Shown here: piece by piece, positions 27,901 through 36,809 of the stretch | Layout of the letters: the number at the start of each line of letters is the position of its first letter | Position numbering within the stretch: the first letter of the stretch is position 1 | DNA from: Ciona savignyi | Lineage: Eukaryota; Chordata; Ascidiacea; Phlebobranchia; Cionidae | DNA: 64,000 nt | Direction: 5' to 3' | Assembly (NCBI GenBank): GCA_000149265.1 | Contig: CH003110.1 | Coordinates: forward strand, 466,725 to 530,724 | The notes under the pieces: model-generated | Told to the model about the DNA's origin: nothing | The model's database searches: none | Seen by the model: only the letters and a program-made list of their open reading frames with translations | Position numbers and translations under genes: made by a program

Positions 27901-29321
27901 GTTGCATTGAGAGATAATCTTGAAAGCCAGATGTTTTTGTAGAAATCCATATGACAGCTTCATTCAGAGCACCTTTATCTTCATGCATAACTTCACTCAG
28001 TTTTATATCAAGCTTTCTTAGCCCCGTAATTCCACTAGGGAAATAAATCGTTGGTTTATTTATAATTTGATACAGTTATGAATAAATAAACAATGTCAGT
28101 CTAATATGCGGCTTTAAAAATAGTCACTAGGTAATCAGTTGTGTCCTTGGGTGAGGCACTTATCGGATATTGCTCAAACGCAGTGAATTAATGGGCTTAA
28201 CTAAAATTAAATGAACACACCTGTATAAGTAAACACTACCTCTCCAACTAATGGCTTGGTGGGTTGAAGCATTTACTTTTAGCCAAAGGGTTGCATGTTT
28301 AAAACTGCTTGATAGTAGTTTTTGTCCTTGCGCAATACACTTAGCGAATAACTTCTACTAAAATGAAGGAACATCCCAAACATACACAATACATTCCACT
28401 ATATCACCGACAGTGAGCACAAGTAATCGCTTGCTTATGTACGATAGCTAATTTGAGGTAATGTGATGATTGCATGTGTAATAACTGCTATTGTGTTTAA
28501 CCTTTCCAGAGAAAAAACATGAATATGCCTTCACAATAATTAAAACTTATAGGGTGGAAAGGCCCATAAAGATGGCTATGGTAGAGATATCAAACCTTGG
28601 ATGTAAATTTTTGGATCTTGTTTTCTCTGATAATCCCCTTTGTGGTGTTCGTTGATAAGAATTTTGACCTAGGGATGCTTGACCTAGTAAACAAATTGCT
28701 AATAATACATAAACTATCACCACTTGAATATTCACTGCTTAAAGATCTCCTAAGTATTGATTTTAGTTTAGTTTATTTTTTGTTTTCATCATAAAACACG
28801 AAGCAGGGCTTTTGATGTAAAAATAAAAAAATGAAAAAAGCAGCAAAATGACAGTCGTTAAAAAACACGATTGTAATCCATCAATTATTAACTTTGGGTT
28901 TATTAGACGTGGTCGCCAAACCTAATGTATAAAAAATAAAAAAATATTTGAACTCTTACCCAGAGAAATTTGACCCCATGAACTTAAAGGTCGTGAACTT
29001 TGACCCCAAGAACTTGAAGGTCGTGAACTTTGACCCCAGGAACTTGAAGGTCGTGAACTTTGACCCCAGGAACTTGAAGGTCGTGAACTTTGACCCCAGG
29101 AACTTGAAGACTGGGAACTTTGACCCCAAGAACTTGAAGACCGTGAACTTTGACCCCAGGAAGTTGAAGACCGTGAACTTTGACCCCAGGAACTTGAAGG
29201 TCGGAAACTTTTACCCCATGAACTTAAATTTGGATCCCAGAAACTTGAAGGTTGAAAACGTCGACCGCTGGTAATATCAATCGATCTGTCATCAGTTCCT
29301 ATTTCATCATCATCCCCTAAA
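12207..29321 (-). CDS. ZNFX1: ZNFX1-like RNA helicase with NFX1-type zinc fingers; 3' end disabled
   Basis: About 32 exons on the minus strand follow the domain order of vertebrate ZNFX1: low-complexity N-terminus, helical repeats, a conserved pre-helicase block, a superfamily-1 (UPF1-like) helicase, then Cys-rich NFX1 fingers. Blocks close to the vertebrate protein include [72 protein letters not shown] and [17 protein letters not shown]1 senses or binds RNA in cytoplasmic and granule compartments and supports antiviral defence and small-RNA inheritance (family knowledge). Exons are described below by region. The last finger exons contain a TGA and two frameshifts, and the C-terminal portion expected after the fingers (coiled coil and RZ-type zinc finger) is not visible, so this may encode a truncated protein, be a pseudogene at its 3' end, or suffer assembly errors. 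The first coding exon was not found. Confidence 0.85.
13691..13849 (-). CDS. NFX1-finger exon, intact frame
   Basis: A 159-nt exon encoding [19 protein letters not shown] and [18 protein letters not shown]. Same length, phase and finger pattern as 13959-14117 and 15503-15661, pointing to exon duplication. It lies downstream of the TGA, so it is translated only if that exon is bypassed. Confidence 0.75.
13959..14117 (-). pseudogene. NFX1-finger exon with in-frame TGA
   Basis: A 159-nt exon ([33 protein letters not shown]) with a TGA at 13983-13985 between the last two Cys positions. The codons beyond it (NCLVKVEK, then a GT donor) still match the ends of sister exons, so the exon was once fully coding. 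Confidence 0.7.
14172..14412 (-). mobile_element. SINE interrupted by a hAT MITE
   Basis: Minus-oriented copy from 'tcttcatgtttatccctgtg' to the head 'cgacgcacttaaccactagac'; the last bases of the head resume after the MITE at 14769 ('taaccggtcgg'). Confidence 0.8.
14413..14760. mobile_element. hAT-type MITE with 8-bp target duplication CACTAGAC
   Basis: Termini CAGTGGTTCTTAAAC and GTTTAAGAACCCCTG are inverted repeats. The flanks 14405-14412 and 14761-14768 are both CACTAGAC. No coding capacity; small ORFs inside are chance. Confidence 0.85.
14790..15502. other. Intron of the ZNFX1-like gene, nothing recognised
   Basis: AT-rich sequence between finger exons 13959-14117 and 15503-15661 without repeats I could classify. 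Confidence 0.5.
15503..16320 (-). CDS. ZNFX1-like first NFX1-type zinc-finger exons
   Basis: Exons 16167-16320 ([23 protein letters not shown] link), 15923-16113 ([26 protein letters not shown]) and 15503-15661 ([30 protein letters not shown]). Cys/His spacing is of the NFX1 type, C-G-H-x-C-x-x-x-C. All frames are open and junction phases agree. Confidence 0.9.
16375..18055 (-). CDS. ZNFX1-like helicase core motifs II-VI
   Basis: Exons 17863-18055 ([10 protein letters not shown]), 17627-17806 (motif [13 protein letters not shown], then [13 protein letters not shown]), 17218-17424 ([15 protein letters not shown]), 16903-17002 ([10 protein letters not shown]), 16521-16657 ([20 protein letters not shown], motif V) and 16375-16464 (motif [14 protein letters not shown]). 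The DEAA-type Walker B is VEEAA, as in vertebrate ZNFX1. The Q-G-E-E and S-R-A-K-K residues that complete the ATP site are present. Confidence 0.9.
18265..18641 (-). CDS. ZNFX1-like exons before motif II (Lys-rich linker)
   Basis: Exon 18427 down to 18265 encodes [12 protein letters not shown] and [11 protein letters not shown], matching the vertebrate SSRWQLYRLW block. An upstream exon starts at 18641 ([17 protein letters not shown]); its donor near 18500 is unresolved and the frame reaches a stop if it is not spliced, so this junction is the weakest of the helicase part. Confidence 0.65.
19121..20840 (-). CDS. ZNFX1-like helicase insert made of six symmetrical exons
   Basis: Between motif Ia and motif II lie exons 20697-20840, 20550-20642, 19939-20019, 19442-19519, 19251-19376 and 19121-19189. 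Their lengths are 144, 93, 81, 78, 126 and 69 nt; all are phase 1-1. The first two correspond to vertebrate sequence (TWLGFSEPQ parallels EWLGLG). The later ones do not resemble the vertebrate acidic linker and share an Ile-Ile-x-D/S-W/F-L pattern ([29 protein letters not shown]). Any exon can be skipped without breaking frame. Confidence 0.65.
20198..20500 (+). mobile_element. SINE, near full length
   Basis: Head 'gtccgaccggttagtctggcg' through 'cactgggataaac' and 'cctatatcctatcctatc' tail; the tail ends about 50 bp from the 20550-20642 exon. Confidence 0.8.
20980..21268 (-). mobile_element. SINE, near full length
   Basis: Tail 'ggataggatatatatagg' at 20980, head 'gcaccgcactgaaccgctagacc' near 21260, in the intron that separates helicase motif Ia from the insert. 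Confidence 0.8.
21446..21916 (-). CDS. ZNFX1-like helicase RecA1: Walker A and motif Ia exons
   Basis: Exon 21712-21916 carries the Q-like lead ([16 protein letters not shown]) and motif I GPPGTGKT, which binds the ATP phosphates. Exon 21446-21648 carries motif Ia [16 protein letters not shown], which contacts the nucleic-acid backbone, and RVGGRCKS. All catalytic residues are intact. Confidence 0.9.
22200..22880. other. Intron of the ZNFX1-like gene
   Basis: No exon recognised between 21916 and 22881. The small plus-strand ORFs here overlap the complement of the 22881-22991 exon or are chance. Confidence 0.4.
22881..25219 (-). CDS. ZNFX1-like pre-helicase conserved region
   Basis: Seven exons: 25064-25219, 24739-24830, 24591-24683, 24428-24540, 24133-24226, 23683-23790 and 22881-22991. 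Diagnostic strings are [75 protein letters not shown] and LGYDFTSVL, each with an obvious vertebrate ZNFX1 counterpart. Every junction I checked after 24739 keeps frame. Confidence 0.85.
25588..25872 (+). mobile_element. SINE, diverged
   Basis: 'tgtccgacttattagcttgg' head, 'acccagtggaataatgggttctacc', 'attctatccc' tail; it ends about 20 bp before the 25892-26017 exon. Confidence 0.75.
25892..28034 (-). CDS. ZNFX1-like N-terminal helical exons
   Basis: Four exons in mutually compatible phase: 27892-28034, 26695-26842, 26345-26444 and 25892-26017. They encode amphipathic helical sequence ([20 protein letters not shown], then [15 protein letters not shown], then [20 protein letters not shown]) matching in position and pattern the armadillo-like N-terminal region of ZNFX1. 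Introns hold a SINE and a 60-bp minisatellite. Confidence 0.7.
26036..26335. repeat. About 60-bp minisatellite, five degenerate units
   Basis: Repeats of 'accaagttttatatattgag' plus 'tgattatatgcggtt' with indels, in the intron between two N-terminal helical exons of the ZNFX1-like gene. Confidence 0.8.
28118..28525 (+). mobile_element. Two degraded SINE copies in tandem
   Basis: First: 'cagttgtgtccttgggtgagg' to about 28235. Second: 'ctaatggcttggtgggttgaagc' head at 28240, 'ttgcatgtttaaaactgctt', 'aaaaacatgaatatgcc' near 28515. Confidence 0.55.
28965..29321 (-). CDS. ZNFX1-like N-terminal exon: ([10 protein letters not shown])n repeats
   Basis: Acceptor 'gatttgcag' at 29322, donor 'ctgg|gtaaga' at 28964. 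It encodes an acidic [11 protein letters not shown] start, then about nine to ten degenerate decapeptides with W-G-Q/K-S-S and Ser-Arg-Pro (unit 30 nt at DNA level), a disordered RNA-binding-like tail. Vertebrate ZNFX1 also starts with an Arg/Trp/Gly-rich disordered region but not with this repeat. Linking it to the downstream exons is inference: the next exon (near 28555-28630, ending [15 protein letters not shown]) is weak. Confidence 0.55.
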
Positions 29322-29879
29322 CTGCAAATCAAAAAATTACTTTCGACCGAGGGTAATACCCCAATAACAAACCAGCAAAGAATTTTAACATCGATATTTT
29401 CACACACGAGAAGGAAGCGCAAGCGTTCGTTTACTATGATGAAACAAACACGTGTTCGTGAGCGTGCAAACCTTTAATGTTTGTAATTCCGATTTATTTT
29501 ACACTTTATATAAAATTATAACTAAATTATCTGTAGCTGCGGGAATTAGATTTGTCCCAGGTGCTTTTGTAATTATTAGTGTTGCCAGGAATAATGTTCT
29601 TTTATTTTCATGTATTTACATCATGCTACGTAATTTTGGGCTCAGTCGAGCAAAGCTTTTCGTTTTGTAGTCATTAATATTTCGATCTTTAGACTGTATA
29701 ACCGAGGAGCTATTTTAAACGAGCGCACGCCAAATTTCAGGCGTGCAAATATTTTACAAGGAAATTTAAACAGTGGTGTTAAATTAATTATTAAGGATGT
29801 ATTATTTTCATTTTAGTTACCGCTTCCATATATTACCGAAATAAAGCAATAGTGTTCGTGATTTATTAAAAGTAAATGT

Positions 29880-30185
29880 GTCCGACAGATTAGTCTGGTG
29901 GCTATGTACGTCGCCTTTCAGTCGAAGAGTTGCAAGTACAAAACTGGTCGCTATTTAATAAGTTGTGTCCTTGGGCAAGGCACTTAACGGAAATTGCATG
30001 AACCCAGCGGATTAATAGGTTCTACTAAATTGAAGAAACGTGGAATCATACACAACGCACTGCAATAGCTCCGGTAACATGACGGTGGGCGCCAGGTGAT
30101 CTGACGATTGTCCGTGTGTTAACCCCCTTGGTTTTCCCATTTACGGGGATAAACATGAATAACATATGCTATTCTATCCCATCCT
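29880..30185 (+). mobile_element. SINE, near full length
   Basis: Head 'tccgacagattagtctggtg' through 'ccatttacggggataaac' and 'ctattctatccc' tail. Confidence 0.8.
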
Positions 30186-30189
30186 TAAA

Positions 30190-31500
30190 CGTGCTTGTAG
30201 TTCTACGGACATAAGCAAATAATCCGTAACATTGTCTTTTCCAGTTCTACGATATCGAAAATATACGAATAATTTTTTACCACAAAACACATGCACATTA
30301 ACTAACACCTCTAAAAACTGATTCGTATAAAGCCTAAAATTACTGTCCGAATCTTTTTTGTTTGCATTGAACTTCAATACAAATTTGTGTTCGTTTCAAA
30401 TGTTCAGTTCTTTTATATATATATATATATGTGATAATGGGTTTAATATATTTACCTATCGATTCATAAGTGACAGTATAAACCCAGTAAAGCTCAGCTA
30501 ACTTGTTGGTTGATAATGCTCATAGCGCCACACACATACACATACTTGTCACATACATTTTGTACAAACGTGCCTAAATAGATATGTATTAAAAATAAAA
30601 TATAAGACTTACCAGCTAGAATCCATAATTTCACCAGCTGCCATATAGCAGTCAAGAATAGTAAATGGGCGTTGGTACAATGAGTCATATTCACCAAGGA
30701 AAGCAAAAGTTCGCTATTGTGGTTGGGTATTCCCCAAAGCAGGGGGGGGCAACTTATCAAGTCGACGGGCCAGATATGGCAAATAAGGTCCTTTGTGGGC
30801 AGGATAACTACATGAATAGTTTTCAATATCCTAATCACATGTTTATTCCATATTGCAAGGGCCACATTACTGGGTATGGTTAGATGCAATCTGCGGGCCG
30901 GTCAAAATACCTTTCATCGGGTTTAATCCCAGCAGCAGGCACAAATGTTTCGTGTCTACTTTTCCTCCCCATAATACCATTTGTATTCTGTGTGCTTATA
31001 TAAACTTTAAAAAACGTGGCTTAAAATAAGTAAGGAGCTAAAAACTTATTAAGTCTCCTTTGGGAGGGCGCCGCTTGCCTGTACCTGCAGTATCGCCAGG
31101 ATTAGTTGTGTTTATTTTACTGTGTGTTCTATTATTCAAGAATATTAGAACCTTTCGTAAATAGTCGGATTGCGAGTTAACAATAAAAGAGTCAGATTGC
31201 GAATGTCGAACAATAGCCGAGAATATAAAATAATAAAGGCTAGACAACACGTATCAATAACATCACAACGCTGTGTAAACACGGAGAGCAGGCGAATACC
31301 TTTTATCAATATTTACGACAAAGGATGTTATAAAGATTTAAATAGAAATTAAAGAAACCTTAATTTATGTCTCTAACTCCCCTAGGTGTTTCTATAGTAT
31401 AAATTAGTATAAATATACGGATTTCCGTAGTTTTTATTTTTAGGTATGATTTTGCAGATTTAATTAGAGATTTATCAAAAAAATATCTGAATCTTGCTTA
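30190..31500. other. Intergenic stretch, no gene recognised
   Basis: Contains an AT dinucleotide run at 30414-30430 and several small ORFs of no recognisable family. Could hold 5' exons or the promoter of the ZNFX1-like gene. Confidence 0.4.
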
Positions 31501-31501
31501 G

Positions 31502-31732
31502 CTCTAAAGAAATCTGGCGTTTCTACGGATGGTTATTATTCTATAGAACCGGCTGGTAAAACTGAACCCTTTAAAGTAAGATGTTGTTCCTATTTACATC
31601 GATGGTTAGCAATCCAAGAAATAGAACATTTAACAATAAATTTTATACATGTTGCTTTTGTAACAGGCATCTAACCTGATGATTCGTCATGTACCAGACA
31701 AGACTCCCGTGGACGAATCAAAATTTTGTTAA
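31502..31732 (+). CDS. Two orphan exons resembling the start of a fibrinogen-like domain
   Basis: Exon 31502-31575 (acceptor 'gcttag', donor TTTAAA|gtaaga) encodes KKSGVSTDGYYSIEPAGK then TEPFK, the pattern S-G-x-Y-x-I-x-P-x-G-x-x-x-P-F that opens fibrinogen-like and neurexin/contactin-associated modules. The intron is 91 nt. Exon 31667-31732 (acceptor 'taacag') continues in phase 0 as NLMIRHVPDKTPVDESKFC and stops, similar to the H-D-S-x-x-x-T-x-V step of those domains. The usual Cys-Asp after P-F is missing and no other exons of such a gene are nearby, so this is a fragment or relic. The domain name is inference from a short pattern. Confidence 0.4.
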
Positions 31733-32083
31733 TATTAGATTATGTGTATATCAGTCATTTGCTCGTATGAAACGTTTTTATTCTGTGTGGTGATAAGTTT
31801 CTTTGTGCCCTTTGACTCTTTTTATCTTACATTTAGTAAGCTATCCAAGCAGTATTGTTAATATGGATGACTCGATTGAGAGCATCTAATTCTAAAGTAA
31901 CTTGATGTCATCGATTTCTTACATTTACAAATACGGGTATGGGAGTCTTTTATATCGTTTACAAAATGCTGGAAGTAATATGTTTCACCACGATGGCAAA
32001 TAGGTTGGTGGCATCAAAAAATATATATTATAACGTTAGCGACCAAATATGCCGTAGGCTATTAAGCAAGTCTAATTATTAAA

Positions 32084-32553
32084 CTAGAGAGTGTCAACCA
32101 CGCGTTTAACCATCACTATTTATAAAACACATGCTATATGCCATATATTCATGCTACAGGGTCCCTAACCACAATTTGTATTTTATACACTCTGAGTATG
32201 TAGTTTTTGTTTCTGCAAGCATAAACGCATGGGTCCCATAGTTAACATACCAAACATATTTTCAACATTTAGTTAAATAAAGAATAAACGTCTTAAATTT
32301 ACGAACATTTCACCACAAATGTTTTAAATTATAGCTTCTTTTCAAGCGCTGTAGTGAAAGAAAGCTAAATTCCCAAAACAGCCCGATTTAGTTTTTCATT
32401 GTTTCAGGGAATTCCCCTGGGTTTAGTAGATAAGTTTTTGTTTTTACATCAGTAAGTCATGTTATGTAACAATTCTTAAAGTTTTAATCTGATTTGTCGA
32501 CTTCTTGTTGGAGATGTCGGTGCGATAGACTATGGCATGCCTGTCACACCACC
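32084..32553 (-). mobile_element. Family-B repeat, 3' half, split by an insertion
   Basis: Terminal CTAGAGAGTGTCAACCACG (reverse of the TTGACACTCTCTAG end, flanked by T on the element strand) to 'atggcatgcctgtcacac' at about 32550. The remaining half resumes near 37360. Confidence 0.65.
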
Positions 32554-32564
32554 CCATTCGTCAA

Positions 32565-32695
32565 AACTTAGTCGCTTCGAAGCGTCTACGGTACCGCAGA
32601 CTTAGCGCTTTAAAGCGGCCTACGGTATAACACGGTAACGTGTGTTACAGACTTAGCGCTTTGAAGCGTAAGCTCGTAACGTAGCTCAGAAGTAG
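32565..32695. repeat. Cluster of short perfect palindromes
   Basis: CGCTTCGAAGCG, CGCTTTAAAGCG and CGCTTTGAAGCG occur within 130 bp, two of them following 'gacttag', with TACGGTACCG and ACACGGTAACGTGTGT between. It sits at the left edge of the foreign insertion that splits the family-B copy. Confidence 0.6.
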
Positions 32696-33065
32696 TCGCA
32701 ATGCAGCCTTTAATTAATCCGAATGGTTTATTATGCAATTTTTAGTATTAGCGTTTATATTTAAATCATTGTGTTAATTATAATTAGCCTTTGCCTAACA
32801 ATTCTTTTAAATTCATCTGGTGTATAGGTTATAACGTAGCCTACAGACCTAGGCTATATATTAGTCCTTTATGCACAACTTAACCTAATTTTTTGCTTTC
32901 GTTCAACTGTAGGCTATTAATTGTGATATAAGCCAATTACAGATATTTAGGAACAACAGAATAGGGAACCAGAAACCAACTTCATGCAGGTAAAAACTGT
33001 AGGCTATAAAATGCAGATGCAGGTAGTATGCTGACATGCGCAAGATCACCTCGGAAAGTGTCTAT

Positions 33066-33245
33066 GTATGCAGAAAACCTCGTATGCAGAAACCTCGCTC
33101 ATATGCAGAAACCTCGCTCATATGCAGAAACCTCGCTCATATGCATATGCAGAAAATGCAGAAACCTCGCTCAGGATCTCGGGTTAGCTGACCCGGGATT
33201 AAGAAAAAATCTTGATCGGTATGCAGAAACCTCGCTTAACGTTTG
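33066..33245. repeat. Left terminal region of the Harbinger element with 'tatgcagaaacctcgctca' repeats
   Basis: Four or five 19-bp units (TATGCAGAAACCTCGCTCA) precede GGATCTCGGGTTAGCTGACC. The last unit plus this palindromic motif (CGGGTTAGCTGACCCG) recurs inverted at 37262-37310 with 'tatgcagaaagctcgcttaa', so these act as the inverted termini. Confidence 0.65.
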
Positions 33246-33775
33246 CTCAGCTAACCCGGACTTGAGAGAAGCCAAAGAAAGAAAAAGGCAAATAATGACG
33301 TAATTCTGTCGCATTGTCGGCGATTGCGTAGAAAAAAATGTCTTTCATTTGTTCGTTGACCGTTCCGGTGTCATGATTTCCTGGAATGGCGGGAATTTTT
33401 TCAATTGGCAGAAAACATTTCTTTCGTTCCATCATTTTAAAACGAAACGGTATTAAAATGGCGGTAGGTGTTTTTTACGCTTGAAAATACCAAACTTTGT
33501 CTAGGTCAATAAGCGTCGGTTTTTTTTTAAATTAACCTATTTCCTTTCATATATATTAATATTATTGAAGGCCCAGGTGGAACTAGGCTGATAGTACTTA
33601 AACTTATTTTCTAAATGTAAACCTTTTAATAGGTAGGTTCTAGTTAGGAATAAAATAAGTTAGGAAATAAATATTTTGTTAATAAAGGTAAGTATACATT
33701 TTTAAAGGAGGTAAGTATTAAAAAAAGTAACTATAACTTTAATTACATTTTTAATAACATTATAAACATTTAAAA

Positions 33776-34934
33776 ATGACCACTGCTGAGTTTTGTAGCC
33801 AGAAGCAGGTAGGAAAGCGTTGCCCGAACTTCACCGAAGCCGAGCGCCGAGTGTTGAGCGATCTTCTCGGTGATACGTTTAATAACTACCTGGCTATCAT
33901 CGAGTGCAAGAAGACAGATTCTGTCTCTTGCAAAAAGAAAGGCGACACTTGGCAACAGGTGGCAGTGGAGTTCAACGTGTGCACCCCCGGTGTTCCTCGG
34001 AATGCTACTCAGCTGCAGACAGCTTGGAAGAACATCAAGCGGTCTGCCAAACGGCATTCTGCTGATCTGCGGCGGGAAACATTCCGCACCGGGGGAGGTC
34101 CACCGCCAAAGGTAAATCCTTTGGCAGCGCATGTGTCGGGTAAGTCTGTGCCTAAAATACCTATGCCAAGTTGTAATAATTGTGTTAAACTCAGTTTCTA
34201 CATTTTCAGCAATACTTCCGCAGCAATTCCATCCGCTGCGGAATCCTTTTGACTGCGATGCTACAGCAGTGGACTCAAATCAGTTTATTGTTGGTATGTA
34301 AGTTAAAGAATTAAAAACCTTAAACTTTATGGAACATTTATGTTAGGAATTGGACAAAATAGCTATTTCATTGAATTTATTTTATTACTCATCCTCTAAA
34401 ACGTATAAATATTTCAGAGCTGCAATCTGCAACTAATACGAGCTTCCTCGGGATGCTGCACGATGCTCACTCTCCCTCACCACCACCTTCCAATCCGCGA
34501 TGTTCGACTCCAGTGCCGGTTTCGACTGGCACTGGCAGTACATTTAACACCAGTGACGTCACACCTCAGCCTGCTGCGCTTAAGAACAAGCGCCAAAAGA
34601 TGACTCCGAACCAACATCAGGAGGACATCAGACAGCAGGTCTTGCACCAGGAGTTTGAGTACACCAAGGAGGTATGAAGAGTGTGGTTTTATTGTTGTGA
34701 TACTAGCCAATTAAAACTGTTAACTTTTAGATGCTCAAATTTGCAAGACAGAGGGAGGAAAGGGAGGTGGAACTCTTTGAGTTGGCCAAGAAGAGGGATG
34801 CAGAGGAGCGTGCAATGGCCAACAAGAGGGGTGCAGAGGAGAGTGAAAGGGCTCAGAGGAGGGAAGAGAGGGAGCTCGTGATACACCAACTGCAGATTGC
34901 AGTTCTTCAAAACAAACTTAAAAAAAATTACTAA
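33776..34934 (+). CDS. Myb/SANT-like DNA-binding protein of the Harbinger element
   Basis: Four exons: 33776-34111, 34224-34293, 34418-34671 and 34731-34934, phases 0, 1, 0, all with GT/AG borders, stop at 34932-34934. Residues 15-105 form a Myb/SANT-like domain (FTEAERRVLSDLLG, GDTWQQVAVEFN, LQTAWKNIKRSAKR) followed by the family's RTGGGPPP motif. A Pro/Ser-rich middle leads to a long charged coiled coil (REEREVELFELAKKR). In two-gene Harbingers this protein brings the transposase into the nucleus and to the terminal repeats. About 290 aa, no disablement seen. Start chosen as the first ATG of the only long exon. Confidence 0.85.
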
Positions 34935-35024
34935 TTTGTTAAACTATATATAAATATTATATTAAAAAAAATTTATGTGTTTTACTAAAAAATACAAATA
35001 GAAAATTGTTTTTCATATTTTTTA

Positions 35025-35524
35025 ATAATGTTGGCTCTTTGTATTTTTTATTTTTATTTGCTTGTTTGACCCAATATTCTGATTCTGGGGAAGAGCCTCT
35101 GGCCTGCTTTATCAAATAAACCCCTAGAATATGACGAATTTGGTTAGAGCAGCAGGCTGGACTGGGTACCTCAAGCAGCCCAGGTCAAAAGGCACTTGCT
35201 TGTTTTTTTTCTTTAATAATGTATTTATTCTGTGTTTTTGTACACTGATGTCAATGATTCAAATAAAACATATAAATAAAATAAACTTCAACATATTTGT
35301 CAGTTTATTAATTACATACCAAAATTAAACAAAAAGAAAGGAAAACCAAGCAAGTGCCTTTTGACCTGGGCTGCTTGAGGTACCCAGTCCAGCCTGCTGC
35401 TCTAACCAAATTCGTCATATTCTAGGGGTTTATTTGATAAAGCAGGCCAGAGGCTCTTCCCCAGAATCAGAATATTGGGTCAAACAAGCAAATAAAAATA
35501 AAAAATACAAAGAGCCAACATTAT
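35025..35524. repeat. Long inverted repeat between the convergent Harbinger genes
   Basis: Arms of about 176 bp (35025-35201 and 35349-35524) are almost perfect reverse complements, for example 'ctgattctggggaagagcct' against 'aggctcttccccagaatcag', around a spacer of about 150 bp. The left arm begins 91 bp after the Myb-gene stop and the right arm ends 126 bp before the transposase stop. Confidence 0.95.
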
Positions 35525-35649
35525 ATGAAAAAAGTTATTTTGAACAATTGCAACAAAAACAATTAATAATCAACAAATTAAATTTTTTTAAACATTTTAC
35601 AGTGCATTTTAAACAAAAAACGGTTTTTAAGTAAAAAGAAATTGTCGGA

Positions 35650-36809
35650 TTAAAAATGTTGTTCAATAAAATTGTTACGAAATGCTGCACCGGTGGAGTT
35701 AGTTGGAACATCATCAGTGGGTGACGGGGCCAAAACTGGGCCATCATCATCTCGTGGACATGCATCACTATAATCCACTGCAATATTATGCAAGCAGACA
35801 ATGGCGGTTATTATAGTGAGAGACGTTTCCAGTTTGGTACGAAGCGGTATCCGTAGGCATCTAAACCGCTGCTTCATAATGCCAAATGTTCTTTCGATGG
35901 TTGATCTTGTTTTAATATGAGCCTTGTTGTAGCGGTGTTCCTTTAATGTTGTTGGATTGACAACAGGTGTAAGCAAATACCTTCGTCCACCGTACCCCCC
36001 ATCACCCAGAAGAATTCCCCCATCTCGATTGCCCTCCATCTCTGTACAAAGCCTGTATGATATATGACAGTAGTTAATAGTTACCATAAAATAAATATTG
36101 TTTCTTACTACTAATTCTAAATTTAAGTAGTTTGGAGTCACCAACAAATATTAAGAGCAAAATTTTAAAAAGTGGCTAACCTGCTGTTGTTAAATATTCG
36201 TGAATCGTGTGTGCTCCCGGGCCACCTTGCTACAATATTCCAGATCTTTAAGGATGCATCACAAACACACTGAACATTGATAGAAAAATATCCCTTGCGA
36301 TTTCGAAAGATCTCAGCATCGTCGCCACCAGGAGACATGATAGGAATATGGGTGCAGTCTATTGCTCCAATTACCGACGGAAATCCAGCTATCTCATGAA
36401 ATTGAAGTTTCATTCGACGAATGGCCTGGCTAGATGTTGGAGTTACCAATTGGTTTCTCATGGCTGAAACAATAAGTTGTGACACCTTTTTCACGGTTCG
36501 ACTTACTGATGTTTGGTCACACATCAGCAAATCACCATCGGTCTTTTGAAAGTGCCCAGTTGCAAAAAAACGCAAGCACACCAGCAGTTGAAAAATTGGT
36601 GGTAGGGCATGTTTGCGACCTTGTAGCCCAGGAAGCAGACTCCCAAGTATGGTCAATACAACACCTTTTGAGAACCGATAACGTGATCGAAATTCCTCAT
36701 CTGTGTATGTATTGATTGGGTTCTGCCTATCACACATACGCTGGCACGGGACAGAGATGGAGTCGTCGCTCTCATCGGTGAGGTGTAGCACACGAACAGT
36801 TCGTGACAT
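35650..36809 (-). CDS. HARBI1-like DDE transposase
   Basis: Two exons, 36181-36809 and 35650-36052, joined AG|G in frame, give about 343 aa, near the 349 aa of vertebrate HARBI1. The N-terminal helix-turn-helix-like region (FSKGVVLTILGSLLPGLQG, then LPPIFQLLVCLRFFATGHFQ) precedes the DDE_Tnp_4 nuclease. The first Asp lies in IGAIDCTHIPI, the second in WPGSTHDSRIF, the GDGGYGGRRYLLTP block follows, and the last Glu lies in STIERTFGIMKQRF, so the catalytic triad is complete. Start is the ATG before SRTVRVLHLTD. This enzyme cuts and joins the transposon ends with the Myb-like partner encoded opposite. Confidence 0.92.

Noticed and set aside
28948-29274. Plus-strand ORF with [10 protein letters not shown] repeats
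   Set aside because: It is the complement of the tandem-repeat exon on the minus strand; only the minus frame has splice signals and continuity.
30174-30377. 67-codon minus-strand ORF
   Set aside because: No family resemblance, no splice context linking it to the ZNFX1-like gene; partly over the SINE tail.
35131-35634. ORFs of about 65 codons between the Harbinger genes
   Set aside because: They lie in the two arms of the inverted repeat and mirror each other.
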